The notes beneath the pieces were generated by a model. It worked only from the letters and a program-made list of their open reading frames with translations, did not search any database and was not told the DNA's origin. 64,000 bases of DNA from HLUCCA09 sp965277275. GTDB lineage: Bacteria; Pseudomonadota; Alphaproteobacteria; Rhodobacterales; Rhodobacteraceae. The stretch covers positions 806,001-870,000 of the forward strand of contig CBDICG010000002.1 in assembly GCA_965277275.1 (NCBI GenBank), given 5' to 3'. Made by a program: the position numbers and the translations under genes. Shown here piece after piece: positions 17,445 to 25,622 of the stretch (positions are counted from its first letter, which is position 1; the number at the start of each line of letters is the position of its first letter).

Positions 17445-20309
17445 TTGCAAATTACTGATCCGACCCTCGCGCTGATCGCAGCGCTTCCCTTCATCGGAGC
17501 GCTGTTTCCGGGGCTGATGATCCGCGCAGGGCGCAATGCCTGCGCCGCCTCGGCCGGTGCAGCGACACTTTCGGCCTTCATTCTGCTTCTGACGATGGCG
17601 CCTGCCGTGATCGGCGGCACGACCTTCACGGCATCGCTGCCGTGGATGCCGCAAATCGGCCTCGTGGCGAGTTTGCAGCTTGATGGGCTCGGCTTGCTCT
17701 TCGGGATCATGATCCTCGGGATCGGATTGCTGATCCAGCTTTATGCGCGGTTCTACCTGTCTCGCTCTGACCCGATGGGGCAGTTCTACACCTACCTGAT
17801 GCTCTTCCAGGGCGCGATGCTCGGCATCGTTCTGTCGGACAACATCTTGATGTTGCTTGTTTTCTGGGAGCTTACGTCGCTTTCCTCGTTCCTCTTGATC
17901 GGCTACTGGCGGCACCTGCCCGAGGGGCGGCAAGGCGCGCGAATGGCCCTTACCGTGACCGGCGCGGGGGGACTCGCGCTCATCGGTGGCATGCTGCTTC
18001 TGGCCCAGGCAGCGGGCTCTTACGAACTCACGGAGATCCTGGAGCGGCGCGATATCGTGCAGGAATCTCCACTCTACGTGCCGGCGCTGCTGCTCATCCT
18101 ACTGGGGTGCTTTACGAAATCGGCCCAGTTCCCGTTCCACTTCTGGCTGCCGCACGCGATGGCTGCGCCGACGCCCGTCTCGGCCTACCTGCACTCCGCG
18201 ACCATGGTGAAGGCTGGCATTTTCCTGATGGCACGCCTCTGGCCGGTGCTGGCGGGAACGGAAATCTGGTTCGTCCTCGTCGCTACGACGGGCCTCGTGA
18301 CGATGGTCACAGCGGCCGCGATCGCGCTCTTCAAGCACGATCTGAAAGGGCTTCTGGCGTTTTCGACTGTCTCGCACCTCGGCCTGATCACGATGCTCTT
18401 GGGCTTCGGCACGGCTGATGCGGCGGGGGTCGCGATCCTGCACATCATCATGCACGTGACCTTCAAGGCCGCACTCTTCATGACGGCGGGGATCGTGGAC
18501 CACGAGGCCCATACCCGCGACGTACGGCGGCTTGGGGGCCTCCTCAAACTCATGCCCATCACCGGTGTCATTGCCATCGTGACGGCGCTCTCCATGGCCG
18601 GAATTCCACCTCTGAACGGATTCCTTTCCAAGGAGTTGATGCTGGAAGAAACGGCCCACCTCGGCTTCAACTTCGCAGGTGTCCTGTTCCCGCTGCTTGC
18701 CGTCGTCGGTGCGACGTTCTCCGTCGCCTACTCGTTCCGCTACATCGCGCACGTGTTCCTCGGCCCGGTGCGCGACGACTACCCGCACACGCCCCATGAT
18801 CCACCTTTCGGCATGTACGCCGCCCCGCTCTTGCTGGCTGTGCTCGTCGTCGTGATCGGCCTGAGCGCGCACTACACCGTCGGGCCGTTGCAAAACGCGG
18901 CGGCCTACGCGACGACGGGCGGCGAATTCCACTACCACAAGCTCAAGCTCTGGCATGGGTTCACGCCTGCGCTCTTCATGTCGGCCATCGCGACGGGTGT
19001 CGGCGCCTATGCGATCATCTCCTACCCCAAGCTCCTCAAGCTCTGGGAGGAGCGCGGCCCGTTCTATGCCAAGGACGTGTTTGATCGCGTGATCGACTGG
19101 GTTGCCGACAAGGCCCGGTGGATCACGGAAACGCTGCATGACGGCCAGATCACCCGCTATCTCGCCATCTTCGCCTCGGTGACTGTGCTGGCCGGGATCG
19201 CCGCGTTCCTGTCGGCGAGCCATGGGCCGGGATCGCGCCCTCTGCTTCCTGCGACCACGGTCGATGTGATCGGTTGGGGCCTGCTCGTCGCCGCGACGGC
19301 CGCCCTTGTCGTGCTCCACCGCCAGCGGCTCCTGGTGCTGGTGCTTCTTGGGATCGTGGGACTGATCGTGTCCCTTGCCTTCGTGCACCTCTCGGCGCCG
19401 GACCTCGCGATGACCCAGGTCTCGGTGGAGGTCGTGACGATCATCCTCCTCCTTTTGGCGCTGAACTTCCTGCCGCGGGACTGCCCCGCGCAGGACCCGC
19501 TGGATCGCCGTATCCGCGATGGCGTTGTGGCAGCAGTGGCCGGGATCGCGGTGACACTGCTCTCGTGGGTCCTGATGACGCGCGATTTCGACACGATCTC
19601 GGGCTACTACCTCGAGAACTCCAAATCCGGGGGCGGCGGCACCAACGTCGTCAACGTTATCCTGGTCGACTTCCGCGGCTTCGACACCTTCGGCGAGATC
19701 ATCGTTCTGGGCATCGCCGCGCTGACGATCTTCGCGCTCGCCGAGGCCCTGCTCGATGGCCGCGCCTCGCGCAAGCTCGCGAACTGGAAGCAACCAGCCT
19801 CGAAGGCTGCCGACAGGCACCCGCTGATGATGGTGGTCGCCACCCGGGTGATGATGCCGATGTCGCTGATGGTCGGCGTCTACATCTTCCTGCGCGGCCA
19901 CAACGAGCCGGGGGGCGGCTTCATCGCGGGTCTGGTCGTCGCAATCGCGCTCCTAATGCAGTACATGGCCAGCGGCTTTGCCTGGGCGCAGGATCGAATG
20001 CATATCCCGTACCACACGATGATCGGCATGGGCGTGGTGATCGCCGGGCTCACGGGCGTCGGCGCGTGGTTTGCGGGCTACCCGTTCCTCACGTCGTGGT
20101 ACGGGTATTTCCACTTCCCCCCGATCGAGGAATTTGAGCTTGCCTCCGCCATCGCCTTCGATCTTGGCGTGTTCTTCACAGTGGTTGGCGCCGTCATGCT
20201 GGCGCTCTACTCGCTGAGCCGGATCGCGCGCCGCACGGGCGAGCCGATCAATGTCGGCGCCATGGATTACGACCCCTCGAAAGAGGCGCCGACGGAGCTC
20301 AAGAGCTGA
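17445..20309 (+). CDS. mrpA: Mrp Na+/H+ antiporter subunit A, fused A-B form
   Basis: 954 residues. The first 500 or so resemble NuoL-type proton-translocating subunits (VLVFWELTSLSSFLLIGYW, KSAQFPFHFWLPHAMAAPTPVSAYLHSATMVKAG read in pieces). The C-terminal 250 residues match MrpB (MVGVYIFLRGHNEPGGGF), so this is the fused MrpA-B of group-2 antiporters, also called PhaA. The likely start is TTG at 17445 with GGGGGCAG upstream; no ATG is available before the first membrane helix. It overlaps mrpC by one base. The complex exports Na+ (or K+) in exchange for protons and supports pH and salt homeostasis. Confidence 0.93.
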   Translation: MQITDPTLALIAALPFIGALFPGLMIRAGRNACAASAGAATLSAFILLLTMAPAVIGGTTFTASLPWMPQIGLVASLQLDGLGLLFGIMILGIGLLIQLYARFYLSRSDPMGQFYTYLMLFQGAMLGIVLSDNILMLLVFWELTSLSSFLLIGYWRHLPEGRQGARMALTVTGAGGLALIGGMLLLAQAAGSYELTEILERRDIVQESPLYVPALLLILLGCFTKSAQFPFHFWLPHAMAAPTPVSAYLHSATMVKAGIFLMARLWPVLAGTEIWFVLVATTGLVTMVTAAAIALFKHDLKGLLAFSTVSHLGLITMLLGFGTADAAGVAILHIIMHVTFKAALFMTAGIVDHEAHTRDVRRLGGLLKLMPITGVIAIVTALSMAGIPPLNGFLSKELMLEETAHLGFNFAGVLFPLLAVVGATFSVAYSFRYIAHVFLGPVRDDYPHTPHDPPFGMYAAPLLLAVLVVVIGLSAHYTVGPLQNAAAYATTGGEFHYHKLKLWHGFTPALFMSAIATGVGAYAIISYPKLLKLWEERGPFYAKDVFDRVIDWVADKARWITETLHDGQITRYLAIFASVTVLAGIAAFLSASHGPGSRPLLPATTVDVIGWGLLVAATAALVVLHRQRLLVLVLLGIVGLIVSLAFVHLSAPDLAMTQVSVEVVTIILLLLALNFLPRDCPAQDPLDRRIRDGVVAAVAGIAVTLLSWVLMTRDFDTISGYYLENSKSGGGGTNVVNVILVDFRGFDTFGEIIVLGIAALTIFALAEALLDGRASRKLANWKQPASKAADRHPLMMVVATRVMMPMSLMVGVYIFLRGHNEPGGGFIAGLVVAIALLMQYMASGFAWAQDRMHIPYHTMIGMGVVIAGLTGVGAWFAGYPFLTSWYGYFHFPPIEEFELASAIAFDLGVFFTVVGAVMLALYSLSRIARRTGEPINVGAMDYDPSKEAPTELKS

Positions 20310-20749
20310 TGGAATTCCTCGTCTCCACCATGATCGGCATCCTGACCAGCGCGGGCGTCTACCTGCTGCTGCGACTGCGGACCTTTCCTGTAATCGTCGG
20401 CACCGCGATGCTCTCTTACGCGGTGAACCTCTTTCTCTTTGCCTCGGGTCGGCTTGCGCTCGATCTGCCGCCGATCCTGACCTACGGCCAGACGGAATAC
20501 ACCGACCCCCTGCCCCAGGCTCTCGTTCTGACGGCAATCGTGATCTCGTTCGGGATGACGGCTGTTGTCGTGCTCATTGCGCTCGGTGCCTATCTGGAGG
20601 GCGGGACGGACAGGATCGACATGCACGGCGCCCCGGAAAACGGCGACGAGACCCCGCACGAAGATGACCCGGCGCCGGATCTCGAAGCGCCTGCGCCCGA
20701 TCTGAGCCCCGAGGCGGGTCCAGAGCGCGCGCCGGAGGGCCGGTCATGA
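20309..20749 (+). CDS. mrpC: Mrp antiporter subunit C
   Basis: 146 residues, a NuoK-like subunit with three membrane helices (MIGILTSAGVYLLLR, VIVGTAMLSYAVNLFLFA, ALVLTAIVISFGMTAVVV). The C-terminal tail of about 45 residues is unusually long and acidic/proline-rich (PAPDLEAPAPDLSPEAG). The ATG shares its first base with the mrpA stop codon, and the gene overlaps mrpD by four bases, so subunit synthesis is coupled. Confidence 0.93.
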   Translation: MEFLVSTMIGILTSAGVYLLLRLRTFPVIVGTAMLSYAVNLFLFASGRLALDLPPILTYGQTEYTDPLPQALVLTAIVISFGMTAVVVLIALGAYLEGGTDRIDMHGAPENGDETPHEDDPAPDLEAPAPDLSPEAGPERAPEGRS

Positions 20750-22413
20750 CCCACTGGATCGTTGCCCCCGTCGTCTTGCCCGCACTCCTTGCGCCGATCA
20801 TGGCCATGGCGATGCGGCACGACTTGCTGCTCCAGCGGACCTTCGGCCTCGCTGGCCACGTCGCGCTGCTGATGATCGCCACATGGCTCGCGATCAACGC
20901 CTCGGACGGGACCATCCGTATCTACGAGCTCGGTGCGTGGCGTGCGCCCTTCGGCATCGTCTTGGTGCTGGACCGTCTCTCGGCCACGATGCTGCTCCTG
21001 ACGGCCGTTCTTGGCGTGATCGTCACGCTCTATGCAATCGGATCCGGTTGGGACAGGCGCGGCTGGCATTTCCACTCGCTCTTTGCGTTCCAGATGATGG
21101 GGGTGAACGGCGCCTTCCTGACGGGTGACGCCTTCAACCTCTTTGTGTTCTTCGAGGTCCTGCTCATCGCGTCCTACGGGATGATGATCCACTCCGGCGG
21201 GGCCTACCGCCTGCGCGCGGGACTGCAGTACGTGGTGATGAACCTCGCGGGCTCGACGCTCTTCCTCTTCGCCCTCGGCACGCTCTACGCCGTGCTCGGC
21301 ACCCTCAACATGGCGGACATGGCCGCAAAGGCGGCAGAGGTCCCGCCCGAGGACGCAGCCCTGCTGGCTGTCGGCGCCGTTATGCTGCTGCTGGTCTTCG
21401 CGGTAAAGGCAGCGGCGTTCCCGGTCCAGTTCTGGCTGCCGGCAACCTATTCCTCCGCGCCGGCGCCGGTCGCCGCGCTCTTTGCGATCATGACCAAGGT
21501 CGGCGCCTATGCGATCATCCGCGTCTACACGTTGATCTTCGGCGAGGGCACACCAGAGCTCAATGCCTTCATCGAGGGGCTGTTGCTCCCGGCTGCCATC
21601 GCAACGCTGCTCGTCGGCGCCATTGGTGTGTTGGGCGCCCAACGCCTCGAGCGGACGCTATCGTTTGCCGTGCTGGCTTCGATGGGCACGCTGCTCATCG
21701 CGATCTCGATCTTCACGGAAACGGGTCTTTCTGCCGCGCTCTTCTACCTCGTCCATTCCGTGTTCGCGACGGCTGCGCTCTTTCTCGTGGCCGATCTCGT
21801 GCGCTCGGCTGAGGCGGATGGCGGGCGGCCGCATGGGCTCGTTGTCGGCTTGTACTTCGCCGCTGCCATCGCGATGGCGGGGATGCCGCCGCTCACGGGC
21901 TTTCTGGGCAAGCTCTACGTGCTGCAGGCCGTTGGCCCCGAACCAGGGTCTGGCTGGATCTGGGCGGTTATCCTGATCACGTCTCTGGTGATCATTCTGG
22001 GCTTCACGCGCATGGGCTCCGCGCTGTTCTGGAAGTCAGCCGCCGACCCCGCCGCAACCCCGCTCGACGATGCCCCGCGCGTTACCGCATCCGGCGGGCT
22101 GGCCGCGACAGCCGCCGCGCTTCCGCTCGCCGTGCTTGCCCTCATCACACTCGGCGCTGGCCCCGTGGCCCAGGTGATGTCCGACACAGCCGTGCAGCTT
22201 CGGGACCGGACGGGCTATATCTCGGCGGTGCTGTCCCCGCCAAGCCATGCGGACGAGGGCCTCATCCGAGGCGGAGGCGCCTACAGCGACGAGGGCGATC
22301 ACGACGAGGAAGAAACCAAGGGCGATGGCCCCGCGTCAAAGTCAGACCATGGCGACGCCTCTCATGGCGACGGCGAGCACACGGACGGCACCTCGTCGGA
22401 GGGAGAAAACTGA
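20746..22413 (+). CDS. mrpD: Mrp antiporter subunit D
   Basis: 555 residues, a NuoN/NuoM-like subunit with about 14 membrane helices. Recognisable blocks are GDAFNLFVFFEVLLIASYG and KAAAFPVQFWLPATYSSAP (proton-path Glu and Lys). Like mrpC, it has an atypical hydrophilic C-terminus of some 60 residues rich in Asp, Glu and His (EGDHDEEETKGDG). It starts four bases before the mrpC stop and shares one base with mrpE. Confidence 0.94.
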   Translation: MTHWIVAPVVLPALLAPIMAMAMRHDLLLQRTFGLAGHVALLMIATWLAINASDGTIRIYELGAWRAPFGIVLVLDRLSATMLLLTAVLGVIVTLYAIGSGWDRRGWHFHSLFAFQMMGVNGAFLTGDAFNLFVFFEVLLIASYGMMIHSGGAYRLRAGLQYVVMNLAGSTLFLFALGTLYAVLGTLNMADMAAKAAEVPPEDAALLAVGAVMLLLVFAVKAAAFPVQFWLPATYSSAPAPVAALFAIMTKVGAYAIIRVYTLIFGEGTPELNAFIEGLLLPAAIATLLVGAIGVLGAQRLERTLSFAVLASMGTLLIAISIFTETGLSAALFYLVHSVFATAALFLVADLVRSAEADGGRPHGLVVGLYFAAAIAMAGMPPLTGFLGKLYVLQAVGPEPGSGWIWAVILITSLVIILGFTRMGSALFWKSAADPAATPLDDAPRVTASGGLAATAAALPLAVLALITLGAGPVAQVMSDTAVQLRDRTGYISAVLSPPSHADEGLIRGGGAYSDEGDHDEEETKGDGPASKSDHGDASHGDGEHTDGTSSEGEN

Positions 22414-22904
22414 TGCTGCAAAGGATCTTTCCCCACCCGCAACTCAGCCTGATGATGACCCTCGTCTGGCTGCTGCTCGTCAACAAGGTCACTGTGGGCA
22501 ATGTGCTGCTGGGAGCGATCCTTGGCATCACCATTCCTTTGATCACGCAGCCGTTCTGGCAGCGCAGGCCGGTCCTCAAGAATCCGCTGCGGATCGTGGA
22601 ATACGTCGTGATCGTGCTGTGGGACATCGTCGTTGCCAATGTGGTCGTGGCCTATACGATCGTGTTCAAATCGAACGCGAAGACCCACTCGGCGTGGATC
22701 ACCGTGCCGCTCGAGCTCACATCACCCGAAGCGATCACGATCCTGGCCGGGACGATCACGATGACACCGGGGACGGTGTCGTCCTGCCTGACGGCGGATG
22801 CGCGTGCGATCCTCGTGCACTGCCTTGACACCGACGATCCCGATGGCGTGCGCGACGAGATCAAGCACCGCTACGAACGCCGCCTGAAGGAGATATTCGA
22901 ATGA
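22413..22904 (+). CDS. mrpE: Mrp antiporter subunit E
   Basis: 163 residues with two N-terminal membrane helices (LMMTLVWLLLVNKVTVGNVLL and VVIVLWDIVVANVVVAY) and a cytoplasmic domain containing TSPEAITILAGTITMTPGT, the hallmark block of MrpE/MnhE. The ATG shares a base with the mrpD stop, and the stop overlaps the mrpF start by four bases. Confidence 0.95.
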   Translation: MLQRIFPHPQLSLMMTLVWLLLVNKVTVGNVLLGAILGITIPLITQPFWQRRPVLKNPLRIVEYVVIVLWDIVVANVVVAYTIVFKSNAKTHSAWITVPLELTSPEAITILAGTITMTPGTVSSCLTADARAILVHCLDTDDPDGVRDEIKHRYERRLKEIFE

Positions 22905-23170
22905 TCGAAATCGCGCTTGCCTTCGCCGTTGCCTGCTTCGGGGCCGCCCTGCTCTTCAATCTGTGGCGCATCGCCAACGCACCCGGCGTGGTGGACAGGA
23001 TCCTTGCGCTCGACACCATGGTGATCAACGCCATCGCCCTGCTGAACCTCTATGGCATCAGCCAGGAAACTCCTGTCTACTTCGAAGTCTCGATGCTGAT
23101 TGCCATGGTCGGCTTCGTCTCAACCGTCGCCTATTGCCGCTTTATCCTGCGCGGCAACATCATCGAGTGA
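22901..23170 (+). CDS. mrpF: Mrp antiporter subunit F
   Basis: 89 residues, three predicted membrane helices, with the family block APGVVDRILALDTMVINAIA. Length and order match MrpF/PhaF. The next gene, mrpG, starts five bases after its stop. Confidence 0.94.
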   Translation: MIEIALAFAVACFGAALLFNLWRIANAPGVVDRILALDTMVINAIALLNLYGISQETPVYFEVSMLIAMVGFVSTVAYCRFILRGNIIE

Positions 23171-23175
23171 GCGCC

Positions 23176-23565
23176 ATGGAATCTGTCAGCATTGCCGAAA
23201 TCCTGATCTCCGCCATGCTCGTCGTCGCCGGGATCTTCGGCCTCGTCGGCTCGCTCGGGCTGGTGAAGCTCGACGATACGATGCGGCGTCTGCATGCCCC
23301 GACAAAGGCCGCGACGCTTGGGGTGGGCGGCGTTCTCATCGCGTCGATGCTCTATTCGGCGATCTTTCTCGGAGAGCTGTCGTTTCACGAGTTGCTGATC
23401 ACGATCTTCCTGCTTCTGACCGCACCGATTACCGCCAACTTCATTGCGAAGTCCTACATGCATCGGCACGTCAAGGAAGAGGAGCTTCCGCCCACCGGCG
23501 GCCCGCACGGCTGGGCTGTCTACGACTCGGTCCCGGAGGAAGAACGGCCCATCGACACCAAGTGA
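23176..23565 (+). CDS. mrpG: Mrp antiporter subunit G
   Basis: 129 residues with three membrane helices and the MrpG block GLVKLDDTMRRLHAPTKAAT. A soluble tail of about 35 residues follows the last helix. I chose the ATG at 23176 because it leaves a normal first helix and follows mrpF directly. It is the last subunit; the lactonase gene starts ten bases later and is probably co-transcribed. Confidence 0.93.
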   Translation: MESVSIAEILISAMLVVAGIFGLVGSLGLVKLDDTMRRLHAPTKAATLGVGGVLIASMLYSAIFLGELSFHELLITIFLLLTAPITANFIAKSYMHRHVKEEELPPTGGPHGWAVYDSVPEEERPIDTK

Positions 23566-23575
23566 GGGCGCGCGC

Positions 23576-24472
23576 ATGAGCGAGAACGGCGATCTCTCCG
23601 GACTGGTCGACGCACGGCCCGAGCCGCTGGTCGAAGGATTCGGATTTACCGAGGGGCCGATCTGGCACCCGGTCGAGCACTGGCTGCTCTTTTCCGACAT
23701 CGCCCGCAGCCAGCAGTTCACCTGGACGGCCGATGGCGGCTTGCAGCTTTTTCGCCAGCCGACGAACCAGGCCAACGGGAATTGCTTTGATCTTTGGGGG
23801 CGTGTGGTGTCGTGCGAACACGCCTCGTCCCAGCTGGTGCGCCACACCCATGGCGGCAAGATGGTGGAGGTTCTGGCCACGCATTACGACGGTCTGGAGC
23901 TGAATTCTCCCAACGATGTGGTGTGTGACAGCCTCGGGCGGCTCTGGTTCACCGATCCGGCCTTCGGGCGAACCCGCGAAGATCTCGGCCGCCTCCGGCC
24001 CCAGCTGCAGCCGTGCCAGGCCGTGTACCGGCGCGACCCGGACGGGGCACTGGCGCGCGTGGCCGAGGATTTCCAGCAGCCCAATGGACTCTGCTTCTCC
24101 AGCGATGAGCGGCATCTCTATGTCAACGACAGCTGGGGGCCACATATCCGGCGCTTCGCTGTGGGCGAGGACGGGGGGCTCATGGGCGGTGAGATCTGGG
24201 CCGAGGTGACGGGCACGGGCGAGGGTGTTCCGGACGGGATGAAATTCGACCGCGAAGGGCGGATCTGGTGCAACGGGCCCGGTGGCGTTCACGTCTTTGT
24301 CGAAGACAGCAGGGGCGGCGGGCGCTGGATCGGCCGCGTGCCGATGCCTGAGAAGGTGACGAATTTCTGCTGGGGCGGTGCGAAGGGACGGACGCTCTTC
24401 ATCACCGGGGTATCGACCGTCTGGCGGGTCGAGACCGCGACGACGCATGCGCCCATGATCCACGGCGCCTGA
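23576..24472 (+). CDS. SMP-30/gluconolactonase-like hydrolase
   Basis: 298 residues, a six-bladed propeller hydrolase of the SMP-30/LRE family. Key blocks are VEGFGFTEGPIWHP (metal-binding Glu), LNSPNDVVCDSLGRLWFTDP (metal-binding Asn) and QQPNGLCFSSDERHLYVNDS (metal-binding Asn and Asp). Members hydrolyse sugar lactones in a metal-dependent way; the substrate cannot be read from the sequence. It begins only ten bases after mrpG, so it is probably the last gene of that transcript although no link with the antiporter is known. Confidence 0.85.
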   Translation: MSENGDLSGLVDARPEPLVEGFGFTEGPIWHPVEHWLLFSDIARSQQFTWTADGGLQLFRQPTNQANGNCFDLWGRVVSCEHASSQLVRHTHGGKMVEVLATHYDGLELNSPNDVVCDSLGRLWFTDPAFGRTREDLGRLRPQLQPCQAVYRRDPDGALARVAEDFQQPNGLCFSSDERHLYVNDSWGPHIRRFAVGEDGGLMGGEIWAEVTGTGEGVPDGMKFDREGRIWCNGPGGVHVFVEDSRGGGRWIGRVPMPEKVTNFCWGGAKGRTLFITGVSTVWRVETATTHAPMIHGA

Positions 24473-24488
24473 ACCGGGGCTGTCGCAT

Positions 24489-24540
24489 GGGGCGCTGCCC
24501 CGCGCCTGCGGCGCTCCCCGGGATATTTTGGCACAATGAA
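24489..24540 (+). repeat. Double-hairpin intergenic element ending in GGGATATTTTGG
   Basis: Two tiny perfect hairpins stand back to back: GGGGC-GCT-GCCCC (24489-24501) and GCGCC-TGC-GGCGC (24502-24514). They are followed by TCCCCGGGATATTTTGGCAC and an ATGAA tail. From memory, very similar sequences with CCCGGGATATTT near a short GC-rich stem are scattered through Rhodobacterales intergenic regions, usually after genes. Here it lies 17 bases beyond the lactonase stop, between convergent genes. A genome-wide search would be needed to prove it is a repeat family. Confidence 0.45.
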
Positions 24541-24625
24541 ACTTGGGGGCGATCCGGAAGCCTCAACGGCCCGAGGCACACGGTGCAACCTCGGAGCAGC
24601 TTGGGGGGCTGCCGGTCATTTGAGC

Positions 24626-24698
24626 CGGGCCCGCTTGGTTGGACGCGGGCCCGTGGACGGGGCGCGCCGCGGGAGGCGGCCCGCTCGAAGGGCGGGCC
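24626..24698 (-). terminator. Two hairpins downstream of mtkB
   Basis: Reading from mtkB, the first hairpin is GGCCCGC (24678-24684)/GCGGGCC (24692-24698) with a 7-base loop, 13 bases past the stop codon. The second is CGGGCCCGC (24626-24634)/GCGGGCCCG (24645-24653) with a 10-base loop. Neither is followed by a U-run. Together they probably end or protect the sgaA-mtkAB transcript. Confidence 0.5.
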
Positions 24699-24711
24699 GG
24701 CCGGTTCAGGG

Positions 24712-25608
24712 TCAGGCGGCGACGCGACGGGAGAGCACTTTCGCCATGGTTTCACCAAGCGCGGAGGGGTTCGGAGCAACGGTGATGCCCGCTTCTTCGA
24801 GGATCACCACTTTTTCCTGCGCGCTTTCTCCGAAGGCCGAGACAATCGCCCCAGCGTGGCCCATCTTGCGGCCCTTCGGGGCCGAGAGCCCCGCGACGTA
24901 GGCCACGACGGGCTTGGTCATGTGGCGCTGGACATAGGCGGCGGCTTCGGCCTCTTGCGGGCCGCCGATCTCGCCGATGAGCATGACGGCGTCGGTTTCG
25001 GGATCTGCTTCGAACAGCTCCAGGATATCGCGGAAGGACGAGCCGTTGACCGGGTCACCGCCGATGCCGACAGACGTCGACACGCCGATCCCGAGCGCCT
25101 GCATCTGGCTCGCGGCCTCGTAGCCGAGCGTGCCCGAGCGGCCAACGATACCGACACGGCCGGGGATGTAGATGTGCGGCGGCATGATCCCCATGAAGGA
25201 CTTGCCCGGCGAGATCATGCCGGCGCAGTTCGGCCCGATGAGGCGCATTTTCCTGTCGCGCGGGTAGCGGCGCAGGAAGCGCTTCACGCGCATCATGTCC
25301 TGTGCGGGGATCCCGTCGGTGACGCAGACGGCTGTCTTGATGCCGGCATCCGCCGCTTCCATCATCGCGTCTGCCGCGAAGGGCGGAGGGACGAAGAGGA
25401 GCGAGGCCTCGGCGCCCGTGGCCTCGACCGCCTGGCGCACGGTATCGAAAACGGGGCGCCCGAGCACCTCCGTGCCGCCCTTGCCGGGGGTGACGCCCCC
25501 GACGACGTTGGTGCCGTAGCCGATCATGTCGCCAGCGTGAAATTGCCCGATGCGGCCGGACATGCCTTGCACGATGATGGGGGTCGTCTCGTCAATCAGG
25601 ATGGCCAT
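24712..25608 (-). CDS. mtkB: Malate-CoA ligase (malate thiokinase) alpha subunit
   Basis: 298 residues of the succinyl-CoA synthetase alpha fold: CoA-binding NVVGGVTPGKGG near 35-45, GPNCAGMISPGK, and phospho-His251 in GRKMGHAGAIVSA. The wording of several blocks (DGIPAQDMMRVKRFLRRYP, GIGGDPVNGSSF) fits MtkB more closely than SucD. With sgaA in the same operon, malate activation to malyl-CoA is the more likely activity than succinyl-CoA synthesis. It starts 14 bases after mtkA. Confidence 0.82.
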   Translation of the reverse strand: MAILIDETTPIIVQGMSGRIGQFHAGDMIGYGTNVVGGVTPGKGGTEVLGRPVFDTVRQAVEATGAEASLLFVPPPFAADAMMEAADAGIKTAVCVTDGIPAQDMMRVKRFLRRYPRDRKMRLIGPNCAGMISPGKSFMGIMPPHIYIPGRVGIVGRSGTLGYEAASQMQALGIGVSTSVGIGGDPVNGSSFRDILELFEADPETDAVMLIGEIGGPQEAEAAAYVQRHMTKPVVAYVAGLSAPKGRKMGHAGAIVSAFGESAQEKVVILEEAGITVAPNPSALGETMAKVLSRRVAA

Positions 25609-25622
25609 GTCTCGTCTCCTCC

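Noticed and set aside
18099..19901. Open frame of 600 codons on the minus strand opposite mrpA
   Set aside because: Its translation is rich in His, Arg, Asp and Gln without hydrophobic or family motifs, and it mirrors the codon pattern of the clearly real mrpA gene.
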